The translations under genes were made by a program, and so were the position numbers. DNA of 64,000 bases, from contig VNWV01000003.1 in assembly GCA_009801085.1 (NCBI GenBank), forward strand, positions 3,348,001-3,412,000. The letters are read 5' to 3'. The notes under the pieces were generated by a model. It had not been told where the DNA came from, did no database searches, and saw only the letters and a list, made by a program, of their open reading frames with translations. This DNA comes from Lasiodiplodia sp. COLG20. Lineage: Eukaryota; Ascomycota; Dothideomycetes; Botryosphaeriales; Botryosphaeriaceae. How positions within the stretch are numbered: the first letter of the stretch is position 1; each line of letters opens with the position of its first letter. Of the stretch, positions 11,075 through 21,200 are shown one piece after another.

Positions 11075-13113
11075 TCAGCGCCGCAGCACGCCGGCCCACC
11101 GCGCACGCGTGCCCGCGGCATCAACACCGTCTGCGCTGCGGCCCGCGTCCGGCGCGGCCTTGTCCCCCCGGCCAATTACCTGCCCCTTCGTTTTCTGGTC
11201 CATCTACGTCCGTCAGCACCGTCGTCTCAGCCTCGCCCGCCCGCCCGGCTCGTACTCACCTTGTCGAGGCTGTAGTTTTTCATCACCAGACTCAGTGGGA
11301 TGAGCGGTGCCGACACGCACAGGGCCACCGTTAGCAGCGTGTGCATCGTCTCCTGATATGCCCGGTTGATCGCCATGCGCTCCGGCGTGCCCATGGCCCA
11401 CCCGGTAGACGCCAGTGTAACGTTTCCGTAGATTAGCGACGCTTGGTCCTTGATGTCTGCCGGGAGGTACATCTCCAGCTTCTTGGGCACGCTGTTGGTC
11501 CAAATTGCGCCCGAGATCGCGTTGCCTACCGCCCCGCCAATCTCCAGAATTGTAAGAAACACCGCCGTGGCTGCAGCGACCTGCTGGTGGCTCGCCGATG
11601 CCTGGACGCCTAACTGGGCCGGTACGTTGAGCATGCCCCCTCCAATGCCCGTGGCGATCTGACACCCCACGAGCGTGGCCGTTGACGCGCCGTCCACGCG
11701 GTATCGAAACATGAGACCCAGCCCCATCATGTAAACACAGGCGCCAAATGTGACAAAGTACTTGTAATGGCCCGTGTATCGGATCATGAACGAGACGACC
11801 ACCGACGACACCGTCGAGGAAAAGGTGAAGACCTGTGTTATGTGGCCGGCGGCTGTGATGCCCTTGTTCTGCACAATCATCAAATAGCTGGAGTAATACG
11901 GGTATACGGACAAGTAAAAAGCCACTGCGTCTCGTTAGAATACGTGCAACCAAGTAAGGAAAGACTCACTGAAGTAGAAGAAGGCGATAGAAATACCCGC
12001 CAGAACGGTCCTTTCCTGGAATAAGTCCCGCGGGAAGAACGCTTTCGGAGCCAGCTTCTTACTCCTCTCCCACAACGGGAAGACGAGAAGGCAGACGATG
12101 CCAATGACCAGCATGGCAATGATATTACCGCTCGCCCAGCCGTCGCTTTGCCTCGACGCGATGGTCAGAGGTATGAGGATCAGAGATACTGCAGCCGCGA
12201 GCAGGAGAAGACCGAAAAAGTCCAGCTCATACCACAGAGATTTCAGCACGAAGAAAGCTCCCTTGCCCTTGAACGGAGAAGGCGGCAGGATATCCATTTT
12301 GCTCGCCTTCCGCTGGTTCAAAAACAAAGAAAGAGCAAGGGGCAGGAAGCAGACGGGTAGAATAATGGCCCACATGCCGTAACCCCAGCGCCAGTTGGGC
12401 AAGATGGCTCCGGCAACCTCTGGTCCGATCCAGACAGTTGCCAAGAACGGCAGGTCTGGTATGGTGGAGAAGAGGGCACGGTTCAGCAGGTCTGTTGTAT
12501 CTGCGATGAAGATCTGTTGCAGAACCTGCAGGCCTTGAGAACCAGCAGCGTAGAAGATCTGAGCCGATGCATAGGTGTTGATGTTGTTGGACGCAGCCTG
12601 CTGGATGTAACCAACAGTGTAGACGACCACGGCGAAAGTGAAGGACTCAAATCGGCCGAAGACATCCGCAATTTTCCCCATTGGTGGTTTGATGACGGAA
12701 TTCACGATGCCCTGCACCACTGAAACAGTCGCCAGTAGCGAGTGTACTCCATAAGACGAAGTAGCAAAAGGCAGCAGGAGGTTGACCGTCTGCTGCTCCA
12801 AAGACGTTGCGCAAGCCATGAGGTAGAGCCTGCGAGTCAGGAATCATGATCAGCGGTATACCCACAGAGTGGTTGACAGACGGATTGCTCGGAGCAGGCT
12901 GTGGGGCGTACTCGATGCAAATCGAAAAATGTCCGGTACTTACCCCGCGTAGGCCCATATCAGCGACCATTTTGTCCACGAAGTGCTGACGGCCTCGATC
13001 CTTTGCACACCGGCCTGCGCGCTGGATTCCGAGCTTGCGTCGGTCGAACCGTGGTCGTCGGGAAAACCGTCGGCGGGGTGGGCCTTTTCTCTGTCGAGCA
13101 CTTCCTGTTTCAT
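11075..13113 (-). CDS. MFS siderophore-iron transporter
   Basis: Four exons (13113-12944, 12829-11970, 11924-11260, 11203-11075) separated by GT-AG introns of 114, 45 and 56 bp encode 607 residues. The joins rebuild family motifs: SWTKWSLIWAYAG/LYLMACATSLEQQT, AFFYF/MAFYLSVYPYYSSYL and NYSLDK/MDQKTKGQVIG. The N-terminus is hydrophilic, about 14 membrane spans follow, and PPMGKIADVFGRFESF is the loop 2-3 MFS signature. This is the fungal siderophore/ferrichrome importer group (Arn/Mir type), which takes up ferric siderophores by proton symport at the plasma membrane. The C-terminal 30 residues are Ala/Arg-rich and poorly conserved. No siderophore synthetase is nearby, so it may serve xenosiderophore uptake. 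Confidence 0.92.
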
Positions 13114-15823
13114 GATGGTGGCTGTCTCAGGGTCCAGTTGCTAAGACGTGTACCAAACAACAGCAGGCACTAGAATACCAGCCTCGGCGGATTTGGGAGG
13201 AGTGCAGGCGCAGGGACGCAGGGCGTGCTGAGGATTGGTAGGTTGATAAGTAGCCGTTGTCTTCGCGACTCGCACGGCAAGGGAGGCGACCTCGTAGCGG
13301 TGGCCAACGGGGAGGCCGGCGGAAGGGAGGCTGAGGAGCTACTTGAACCCAGTGCTAAGAGCCTTGCTCCCTTGCCTCGCAGCTGTCTGATTGCCTGCGC
13401 CCCACCGCACCCTCTGGAGGTGCCGATTAGGCAAGCAGCGGCGACTGCGAACGCTTGGCCAGCATGGTGGCTTCCCCCAGCCAACCGTGCGGAGCTCGGC
13501 CTGCGCCATGGATGAAGCGCCTTGGACAAGCCGAGTAGTGAAGTGGCCTTTAAGTTTAGCGCTGCGCCGTCCGGGAAGGAGCGTCATCGGATACGCCGTC
13601 CAGCTGACTGTTGCCAAGCAAGACGTCAGGCCTTTACGAATCGAAACGCTTTCCGCTGTGAGGCTGTGCGGCGACTCCGAAACCAGAATCCCCGTTTACC
13701 GTCGCCACCCAATTAGATTCTTTCTTTTCTTTCAAAAAAGGGCCTACTGTTGGTTTGGTGCTTAACATATCATCCGCTTGTTGTCCGGCCCTTTGAGGTC
13801 GGTCCCGTTAGTATTGTAGCCGAGGGCGGGCTGTTGAATCGTTCATCCGAAATAATAGATGCATCACATGTACGTGAACAGACAAATCCGGGCAAGAGCT
13901 TCGGCGGCCCCGAATTTTTTGCAATACTAAGTGAATCGATCCTCGTACGGTCTCGCCGGACACTCGGTGCACGACAGCGTCGAGGCTCCACCGGATTGAC
14001 GGAAGTGATCGGCTCGAGCCTGCGTCATTGCCATGCAGCGGTTCTGATGCTGAAACTGTGCCTGCATCCGCTGCGTGACACGCTGCGGCGATTTAAGCTT
14101 ACAGCATGATCCCCATTGAAACTGTGCACTGCCTTCCTCCTAAAGTCACACTTTTTCGTGCACATGAACGGCACTATGCCCTCTGCTTGCAGCAGCAGCA
14201 TAAACGAAGTCTCTGTTCATTATCATTTCCCAGCTCTTTCTTGAATCAACGCCTCTTCCACCGGTGCGTGCACATGGGAATGTGGAGATGGTCGTCAATC
14301 TATTCCCGCATTTGACTTATTCAATGACCGAGATCGGGCGGCATGGGGTGGATATGCTCGAACAATCTAAAAAGGCCCCTCAACGGCGTTCGAAATGGAC
14401 AGTAGAGGAAAATTGTATTAACACAATTAATAGCGGATAGTAACTGAGCTTGATCACCTCTAAATGCTTGATATACTCGCCGTAAATTACTCACTCCGTG
14501 TTCCAGCTGCACTGCAACAGACTCTTGCCCGTACTCTATTACCTGACAGCAATTTTGGTTAGTATGAATACTGGCACTCTTCCGAGATAATGAATATGAC
14601 AATAGAGACTTGTTACACCGGTATGATGATTCTTTACAGTTGTCTTCTCAGTATAGTCCCAGCTCCCGAAGCGCTCTAGATCTGGTTCGTAATGGGATGC
14701 AACATCACCATGTTCCATATTCGACGGTTCTCCCCGTGTTGAAGACAGATTCTAGGAGTTATGGAGGTTTGATTCAAAAGTGACTTCGTCAGAGTATTTG
14801 AGCTCTTCCGATGTCCCCCGAATTCGACATGTCGTTGATGGTGAAATGGTGCAACAGCCGTTATAGGCGGATCGTGATTAGGGAGAAACTAAATTCTTAT
14901 CTTCCGATTTCCTGTTTGCCCTCTCGTAACATCCTCAGTTTTAGATACAAAGTTGGCAATCCTGGAGGCGGATGTTCCAAGGTTTCTCGAGGACGAACTA
15001 AACCGAAAGAAAATGCCCAATACCAATGATTTCCTTTATATTCCCCACTGTCTAGGCTCACAGTGGCGCGTATTCGAGAACGTAGCCTGGACAACTGGGA
15101 CGGTAAAGTGGTGGGAAAGTGAGCACCATCTATTATGGCAGGCTTGCTGGTCTGACAAATGGAGTTGAGATTAGAGAAAGACGAGATGGAAGAGTAAGAC
15201 ATGTGGCGGACTCTTTGAGAATGATGAGGACTTCTCGTATTTAGAACGGAAGAGTTACCCGTACAGACCTCGAAGCTGCACATCCTGATGGGAAAGGGCA
15301 ACTCTTGAAGGTCATCAGGGTGAATATCTTGACTATATAATCGTGGAAGAGTAGTGGTGCTTAACTCCCTAAAGTAAACTCGGCGGAAACAGTCTGTTGC
15401 AATATGCCTGCTCCCCGCCGGCACCGGCCACCGCCCGGAGGTCCAGGGTGGGGGGTATATACGTATATACCCCCGCTCCAGCAACACGGACTCTAAGGCG
15501 GACATTCGTCCTTTTTGTTCCGTGCAACAGTCTTGTCCATACAATAAATGTTAAGAATGAACCGGGGTATTCTTTTCAGCGCATTCGTGTATGGTATGCG
15601 CTATTTAAATCCACCCATGGATTGAATCGGCCTTTTATATAGACTATTGCGTAATGATTAACTTTCTATTCCAAAATAGGTGGACATGAACTAAGGGGTT
15701 CTGAAGAGTTCATATATAAAGGTCAATAATATCAAGCGCCAAACACTCATCCACAGGAGAGCGATTTCAGAGTCACCAATTCGCAGTATAATACATTATA
15801 TCTACAATGATCCTCTAAGTGGA
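13114..15823. other. Gene-poor 2.7 kb region
   Basis: The first 450 bp are GC-rich (upstream region of the MFS gene). The remainder is more AT-rich and broken by stops on both strands. The longest frame (minus, 15544-14897) has no recognisable motif. A 24 bp perfect palindrome lies at 15451-15474. I see no transposase, reverse transcriptase or tRNA. Decayed repeat DNA is possible but not demonstrated. Confidence 0.5.
15451..15474. repeat. 24 bp perfect palindrome
   Basis: Five G, then TATATAC, are mirrored exactly by GTATATA and five C around the centre between 15462 and 15463. It stands in a gene-poor stretch about 1.5 kb from the nearest gene start. It could extrude as a cruciform or be a dimer binding site; nothing nearby shows which. 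Confidence 0.8.
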
Positions 15824-17011
15824 TCATAGAGCTCGTATGCGCCTCGATTCAGCCTTCCTCCGCTCTTTGTCGGCCTTCCTAGCCTGGTTCATACTGGGTT
15901 CCTGACGGTCTCTTGACGCACGATGCTCATTCAGTGCTTCTGGAGTGATGGCATCAAGCATGAAGTGCCCAAGGTGACCGTTACGCCACCTCTGGATCAC
16001 CCACAGGGCAGCGGCCTCTGTGTCTGGTACACCGCCTGGCGCAAGCCGCCCAGTCTTCCTGGCCACAGCTTCGAGCAGAGCAACAACGTCGTTGGTCGGC
16101 TCATGGTATTCAGCGTAAAGCCCTGAGTCGACGAGGTTGATGTGATACAGCAAATAATCGGCCAAGGTAACAGGGGAGATAATGGTATCTTTCACACTCC
16201 CGCAAAGGGCAAGTTTGAGCATGGCGTCGGCATCGGGAACATAGGGCACGAATACACCTGGAGTGTCAAGCAAGTATACGCCTTCGGTGCCTTCCTCACC
16301 TTGAGAGATCTTGACGCCTGATCCAATCTTTCGCGTTATGCCTGGCTGCGCGCCAGTGCTCGCGGCCTTGCCCTTGCCCATTCCCGCCAGACGCAGAGCG
16401 TTGAGCAGCGAGGACTTGCCCACGTTTGGCATACCTACACACATCATGGTGAAGCCGATCAACGACACGCTGCGAGAGGCGTAGTCTTTGGCAAACTTGA
16501 GTATGCGGCGGACGTCGCTCTTGTCGCGGTGGTCGGAGAAGTAGACTGGAGAAGGGGCGTGCCATTGGCGAATGATCTGTTCTCGCTGCAGCGCAATACG
16601 CGTTAGGACTTGCGGTGTATGTAGGGAGCGTGCGCGACGAACCTGCTGGTCCTGCTCGGTGCCACAGCGGCCCAAATCTTTCTTGGTGTAGACAATGAGT
16701 CGCTCGCGGCCGGCCAGACTCTCCTCGAACAGCGGGTTGGTGGAGGTGAGGGGCACACGATAGTCACGGCACTCGATGATCAGGTCGATGCGCGAGAGCA
16801 TGGACTTCATCTTCGTCAGGCCGGCGCGATGGTGGCCGAGGAAATAGGAGCGCGGCAGCGAGTCGAGGGGCGGGAAGGTGCCCCGCGGGACGAAGCGTGA
16901 GACCATGGCCGAGAGATGTTGTCGCGCCGGGCGCTGGGCGGCATGGTAGCTTGTGGACGGACGCGGTGATGCCAAGCGGAGGCGGAGCACATGTGGAGGG
17001 AGAAAATGCAT
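15824..17011 (-). CDS. Mitochondrial ribosome-assembly GTPase, MTG1/YlqF type
   Basis: A single exon of 395 residues. The G motifs are circularly permuted: G4 TKKD (109-112) comes before G1 GMPNVGKS (193-200) and G3 DTPG (249-252), as in the YlqF/RbgA/MTG1 family. The first 35 residues are rich in Arg, Ser and Ala with few acids, consistent with a mitochondrial presequence. The expected role is late assembly of the large mitochondrial ribosomal subunit. The C-terminus is basic (ADKERRKAESRR), suiting rRNA contact. The gene is divergent from the BOR1-type gene, with 194 bp between start codons. Confidence 0.92.
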   Translation of the reverse strand: MHFLPPHVLRLRLASPRPSTSYHAAQRPARQHLSAMVSRFVPRGTFPPLDSLPRSYFLGHHRAGLTKMKSMLSRIDLIIECRDYRVPLTSTNPLFEESLAGRERLIVYTKKDLGRCGTEQDQQVRRARSLHTPQVLTRIALQREQIIRQWHAPSPVYFSDHRDKSDVRRILKFAKDYASRSVSLIGFTMMCVGMPNVGKSSLLNALRLAGMGKGKAASTGAQPGITRKIGSGVKISQGEEGTEGVYLLDTPGVFVPYVPDADAMLKLALCGSVKDTIISPVTLADYLLYHINLVDSGLYAEYHEPTNDVVALLEAVARKTGRLAPGGVPDTEAAALWVIQRWRNGHLGHFMLDAITPEALNEHRASRDRQEPSMNQARKADKERRKAESRRIRAL

Positions 17012-17205
17012 CGCGGCGCCGGGGCGGTCGACGAATCGTTGGGCGCGTCGCGAGTGCGTGGCCGGCCCATGGCCGCGGCGGGCTTAGCGAGGCAAGAACG
17101 TCACCGTCGCCCGTTTTTGTCTTTAAGACGTCCTGGTTTCCGGATTCCCAGAGCCGCATCCTTCGACCGGCCCTCTGGCGGCCAATCTGCAACGCCTCCC
17201 GCACC
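17012..17205. promoter_or_regulatory. Short bidirectional promoter region
   Basis: Only 194 bp separate the divergent start codons of the MTG1-type GTPase and the BOR1-type transporter. Both promoters and 5' leaders must therefore overlap here or extend into the neighbouring gene. The sequence is GC-rich with no clear TATA box. Confidence 0.5.
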
Positions 17206-19087
17206 ATGGCCCGAGGAAAAAGCAGCCTTTTCGCCAAAGACGGTGTTCTGCGGCCCTTTCGCCTCTTGCGCCAGGACTGGGGCAACCTAAGCGTTCGCTA
17301 TGCCTCTGATTGGACCGTCTTCAACCAGCTGATCTTTGCGAGCGCCGTCTATGTCTTCTTCACTAATCAGCTCCCGGGAATCACTTTTGCCAGCGATTTG
17401 TACGAGCTCACCGGCGAGAACTGGGGCACTATTGAAGTCGTGTTCAGCACCGGTCTTTGCGGCATTATCTTCTCATTGTATGCATGCAAACCATGGGACT
17501 GCGGATCCGGGCTGATACCAAACCAACAGATTCTCCATCCAGCCTCTCACAATATTGGGTGTCACGGGTCCGTTTTCCATCCTAGCCGAGAACATCTACT
17601 CGCTATGCACCTCCTCGTTTCATGTGAGTGCCCTTGCCTTGCTTCGGATGCATGTCCCTGACCATCCAGATACCCTTTTTACCTTTTATGGCCTGGTCGC
17701 TCATTCATTCCTGCTGGATGCACTGGCTACTGGCCATCTTCAATGCTCACGACTACACTATGCGATACGTTACCACGTTTTCGACCGAAATTTTCTCCCT
17801 GTTGAATAGCATCATCTATTTTCACAAGGCCATCCAGGAGCTCGAGCGTGCCCATTCACGTTTGTCATTTGCCGCGTTCCTCTACGCCATTATCGGATGC
17901 ATTGGAACATGCCTGTTGGCTATCTTCCTCGCCTCTGCAGAGAAATGGAAGCCGCTTTTTCACCGCTATATTCGCATGGGCCTTGCCGAATATGCCGCAG
18001 CCATCAGCATCATCATTTTCATTGGCATTCCTTACACAGGAGAGCTTGCAAATCTGGACAAGGATACGCTGCACGTAAGCACGTCCTTTCGTCCAAGTAG
18101 CCCTGAGCGGTCGGTGTTCTTCGTCAAGTTCTGGGAGCTCCCCGTGGCTTGGATTTTCGCGGCTCTGATACCAGGCGCAATAATTACAGCCTTGTTCTTC
18201 TTCGACCATGAAGTGAGCAGCATCATTTGCACCATCAACCGTTACGGCACTCGTAAACCAGGGGGGTTCGCCTGGGATATCGTCTTGCTCGGCACTACTA
18301 CCGCTGTCTGCGGCATCCTCGGCATCCCGCCCGCGAACGGACTGCTACCGCAAGCCCCACTCCATTCGGAGAGCCTCATGCATGATGATCGCGAAACCAT
18401 TCAGAGGGAAAGCCCCACTGGCGCGGATACCAGTGAGATCAGAGTATCTCGTCGTGTACACGAACAAAGATGGAGCCACTTCCTTCATGCTGCTGGAATC
18501 ATGGCTTTTGTCAGCCCTCCTCTTATGCATGTTCTGGGCCTGACGCCGACCAGTGTACTTGCAGGTCTTTTCATGTTTATGGGAGAACAGAGCCTCTCTG
18601 TGAAGTGAGTTGTTCCATACTCTGGAGTTTCGAATAAATCTGGCTGACACCGTCTAGTCCCATCCTCTGGCGCACCTTTCATCTACTCACACCGCCCTCA
18701 GAGTTGCCTCAACTTCCTCGAACGATTCGCAACTATGCACCCATCCATCTGTATACTCTAACGCAGATCATCGTTACTGTGGTTATATTCATCGTGACGT
18801 TGACAAAGGCTGGACCGGCCTTTCCCATAATCATCATTCTTCTCGTACCGATCCGGTTGAATTTCATGAATCGAATCTGGAATCGCGAAACACTAAGATA
18901 CGTCGACGCATGGGCATGCCGAGACGGTACACCAGAGGATGACGAGGATCGGAGAGCAGACGCGCGGAAAGGCCCCACGGATCAGTCGAGAGGGATTTCC
19001 ACGGACGTAGAGACCGGACAAGATGAAGAAATCAGCAATGGGTCGATTATGCTCCGGAGACTCGGCTCGGCAGACCGCAAAGAATAA
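17206..19087 (+). CDS. SLC4-type anion/borate transporter (BOR1-like)
   Basis: Four exons (17206-17477, 17530-17623, 17670-18604, 18658-19087) with GT-AG introns of 52, 46 and 53 bp encode 576 residues. All joins keep the family sequence: IIFSL/FSIQPLTILGVTGPFSI, SSFH/IPFLPFMAWS and GEQSLSV/NPILWR. Hallmarks of the HCO3-transporter/BOR1 family are SDWTVFNQLIFASAVYVFF, LPGITFASDLY, TGLCGIIF, NRYGTRKPGGFAWD and the end FMNRIWNRETLRYVDAWAC. In yeast BOR1 exports boron and related anions at the plasma membrane. The start ATG has a good context (CACCATGGC). The hydrophilic C-terminal tail is Asp/Glu/Arg-rich. Confidence 0.93.
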
Positions 19088-19514
19088 CGATGCTTGTACA
19101 GAATTCAAGAACATAGAACTTGTCGCCAGATTTTGGGGACGCTCATCATCACTTTTCTCTCAGTCCCACAAAATAGACGGGAAACCTCCGTAGGGGTCTT
19201 ATATGTATATTGTCTTCACATGGCACACTGGTATCATAGAGAGAAACAAACAAAATAGATGAATAACTTGTATGACTGTCAAGAGTCGAACTTTTCAGTG
19301 AATGTCTTAGCCAATTCGCCACTGACGAAGCAACAGGCGGGATTCAGAGCATGCACCCGCAAACGCACCCTGGAAAACGTTTTGCCGGCTGTACCGGCCG
19401 TCACGACAGCTTGCCCCTCCACAAAGGTGCCAAGCTCAAACAGCATTCGGCGATGATCGCCCGGTTTTCTAAAGCAACCATTCTCCAGCCAACCATGATG
19501 TTATCGCCGGCAAG
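19088..19514. other. Intergenic 3' and upstream region
   Basis: It lies between the BOR1-type gene and the zinc-cluster gene, same strand. No repeat or gene was seen. Confidence 0.5.
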
Positions 19515-21200
19515 ATGAGCGATATCGTACAATCGATAGAAGGGACGGGCGGTGACGCCGCCGCCGCCACTACCAAGAACAGCAACAATGCCCCGGGATG
19601 GCAGCGCGGCCCCAAGCCTAAAATGGCGTATCAGTGCGGCAACCTCGACGATGTGCTGTCTGCCATACAGTACGAGATTCAGACGCATTCTCAGAGTCTC
19701 ATTCCCGAGGAGGCATCTTGTCGGATGCAGCTTCCGCTAAGTGCTACGCTTGAATTCCCAAAGGCGCGGAACGCGTCATCCCCAGCGGCGGCAACGACAT
19801 CTTCGTCGTTGAACAAAGCCACCAATGCCTCAATTGATCCGGACCCATGTCCGAGCTACAGCATCGCGGCTTCATTCTCGAATTTCTGTGATTCGAAAGA
19901 GAAGCTGAAGTATCAGCGTGTCGTCGCCAAGGCCATCATGGGGGCGGTTGGCGCAGCGGACGGCTTCAAGTATACCAAGAGGCGCACTGTGGACACGGCA
20001 ACATCAGACGGGTACAGATTTTGGTACGTGTGCCGAGACTCATTGCAGAACAAAGACAGAGTGGCGAACAAACGCCGCGCAGGGGTGCACGAGTATGGTC
20101 CAGGTATGGGGCCCCTTCCGCGCTACTTTTTCTTTTATCTTTTTGTCTCGTAAAAATATCACATGTGAACGGTGCTGAGTTGAACATAGAAGCAAAAGAA
20201 ACCTTCGATTGCAAGGGCGGGGCCCGAATCACCTTTTCGATCCAGAATTTCTGCGTGGATGTGTGGTATCATCATTTGCCCATTCATGACTCGGCTTTTG
20301 AACTCGACAGATTGAAGAGTGTCCAGGGAAAGAAAGAACAGCAAGACATGGCAAGGTAAGCCGTGGTCCTAGATCTGCTCTTGTACTGGCTTCTGATTTC
20401 CTCCTTTTTGCCTAACTTCCAATACTGCTCTGCCTGAATCCCATTCCTTTCTATACAGCGAGCGTGACCGCAAGAGCTGGAGTAATCGGCTGATGCTTGA
20501 GGATAGTACTTCACAGCCGCCAATGCAGAACCAGCCAATGTTGCCAGGGTATGCCTTTTGGGAAACCCCATCTGGTTCCATCCAAACCACACCGTCTCAG
20601 ACCAATGCAACCAATGGCAGCTCGTCTAGGAAGCGAGGACGCCCAAAGAAGTCTTCGGAAGACGCCAACCAAACATCCCACGGTCCATCCTCCTCCCAAG
20701 ATACACGCGGCCTTGACACGTTGGTTAACGCCATCACTGTAGATTTGAATGGGAGTGTCAATGGCACCAACCCAAACCCCACGGCACCAAAATCAAAACC
20801 GAGGAAGAAGGCCAAAACGCAAGCCGCAGAGCAACCGCTATCGTCGTCGACAGGAGTTCCATCGTTTAACTCCCACAACGCTTCTACGTCGCCGCCGGTA
20901 CCTCCTCCAGCAACAAGTTCATTAACGACCTCGGCTTCGGCCTCAGTCTCGGCCACTGAGAAAAAGCGGCGTGATCGGGATGGGAAGAACCGCTGCCTCA
21001 CCTGTTATTCCCGAAGAATCAAGTGCGATGGGCGGCGTCCAACCTGCTCCGGCTGCGAGAAGGGCAAACGGGAATGCAGCTGGCCAGAGGTCCAGCATTC
21101 GCAGACGAACGACAAGTCGGGAATCAGGGAGAAGGTTGTGAAGAAGATCCAGTCTGCGGCATGGCAGAAAAATAACCAGGCTAACAGGAAGAAAACATGA
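19515..21200 (+). CDS. Zn2Cys6 zinc-cluster protein with AT-hook
   Basis: Three exons (19515-20103, 20190-20355, 20459-21200) joined by GT-AG introns of 86 and 103 bp encode 498 residues. The middle acceptor was set at AACATAG because it alone keeps frame. The N-terminal half has a conserved-looking block (AKAIMGAVGAADGFKYTKRR, then YRFWYVCRDS) that continues over exon 2 into FDCKGGARITFSI. An AT-hook follows (KRGRPKK), then a Ser/Thr/Pro linker. The zinc cluster, CLTC, IKC, CSGC and REC, sits about 50 residues from the C-terminus, whereas fungal Zn2Cys6 clusters are usually N-terminal. It is presumably a nuclear DNA-binding regulator; targets are unknown. Confidence 0.82.

Noticed and set aside
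11204..11259. Siderophore MFS gene ending at the frame reading NYSLDKVSTSRAGGRG.
   Set aside because: GTGAGT follows the LDK codons, and splicing to 11203 restores the family end MDQKTKGQVIG in frame.
14897..15544. 215-codon open frame on the minus strand.
   Set aside because: No motif or recognisable composition, no splice partners, and it overlaps the palindrome region. Length alone is not enough.
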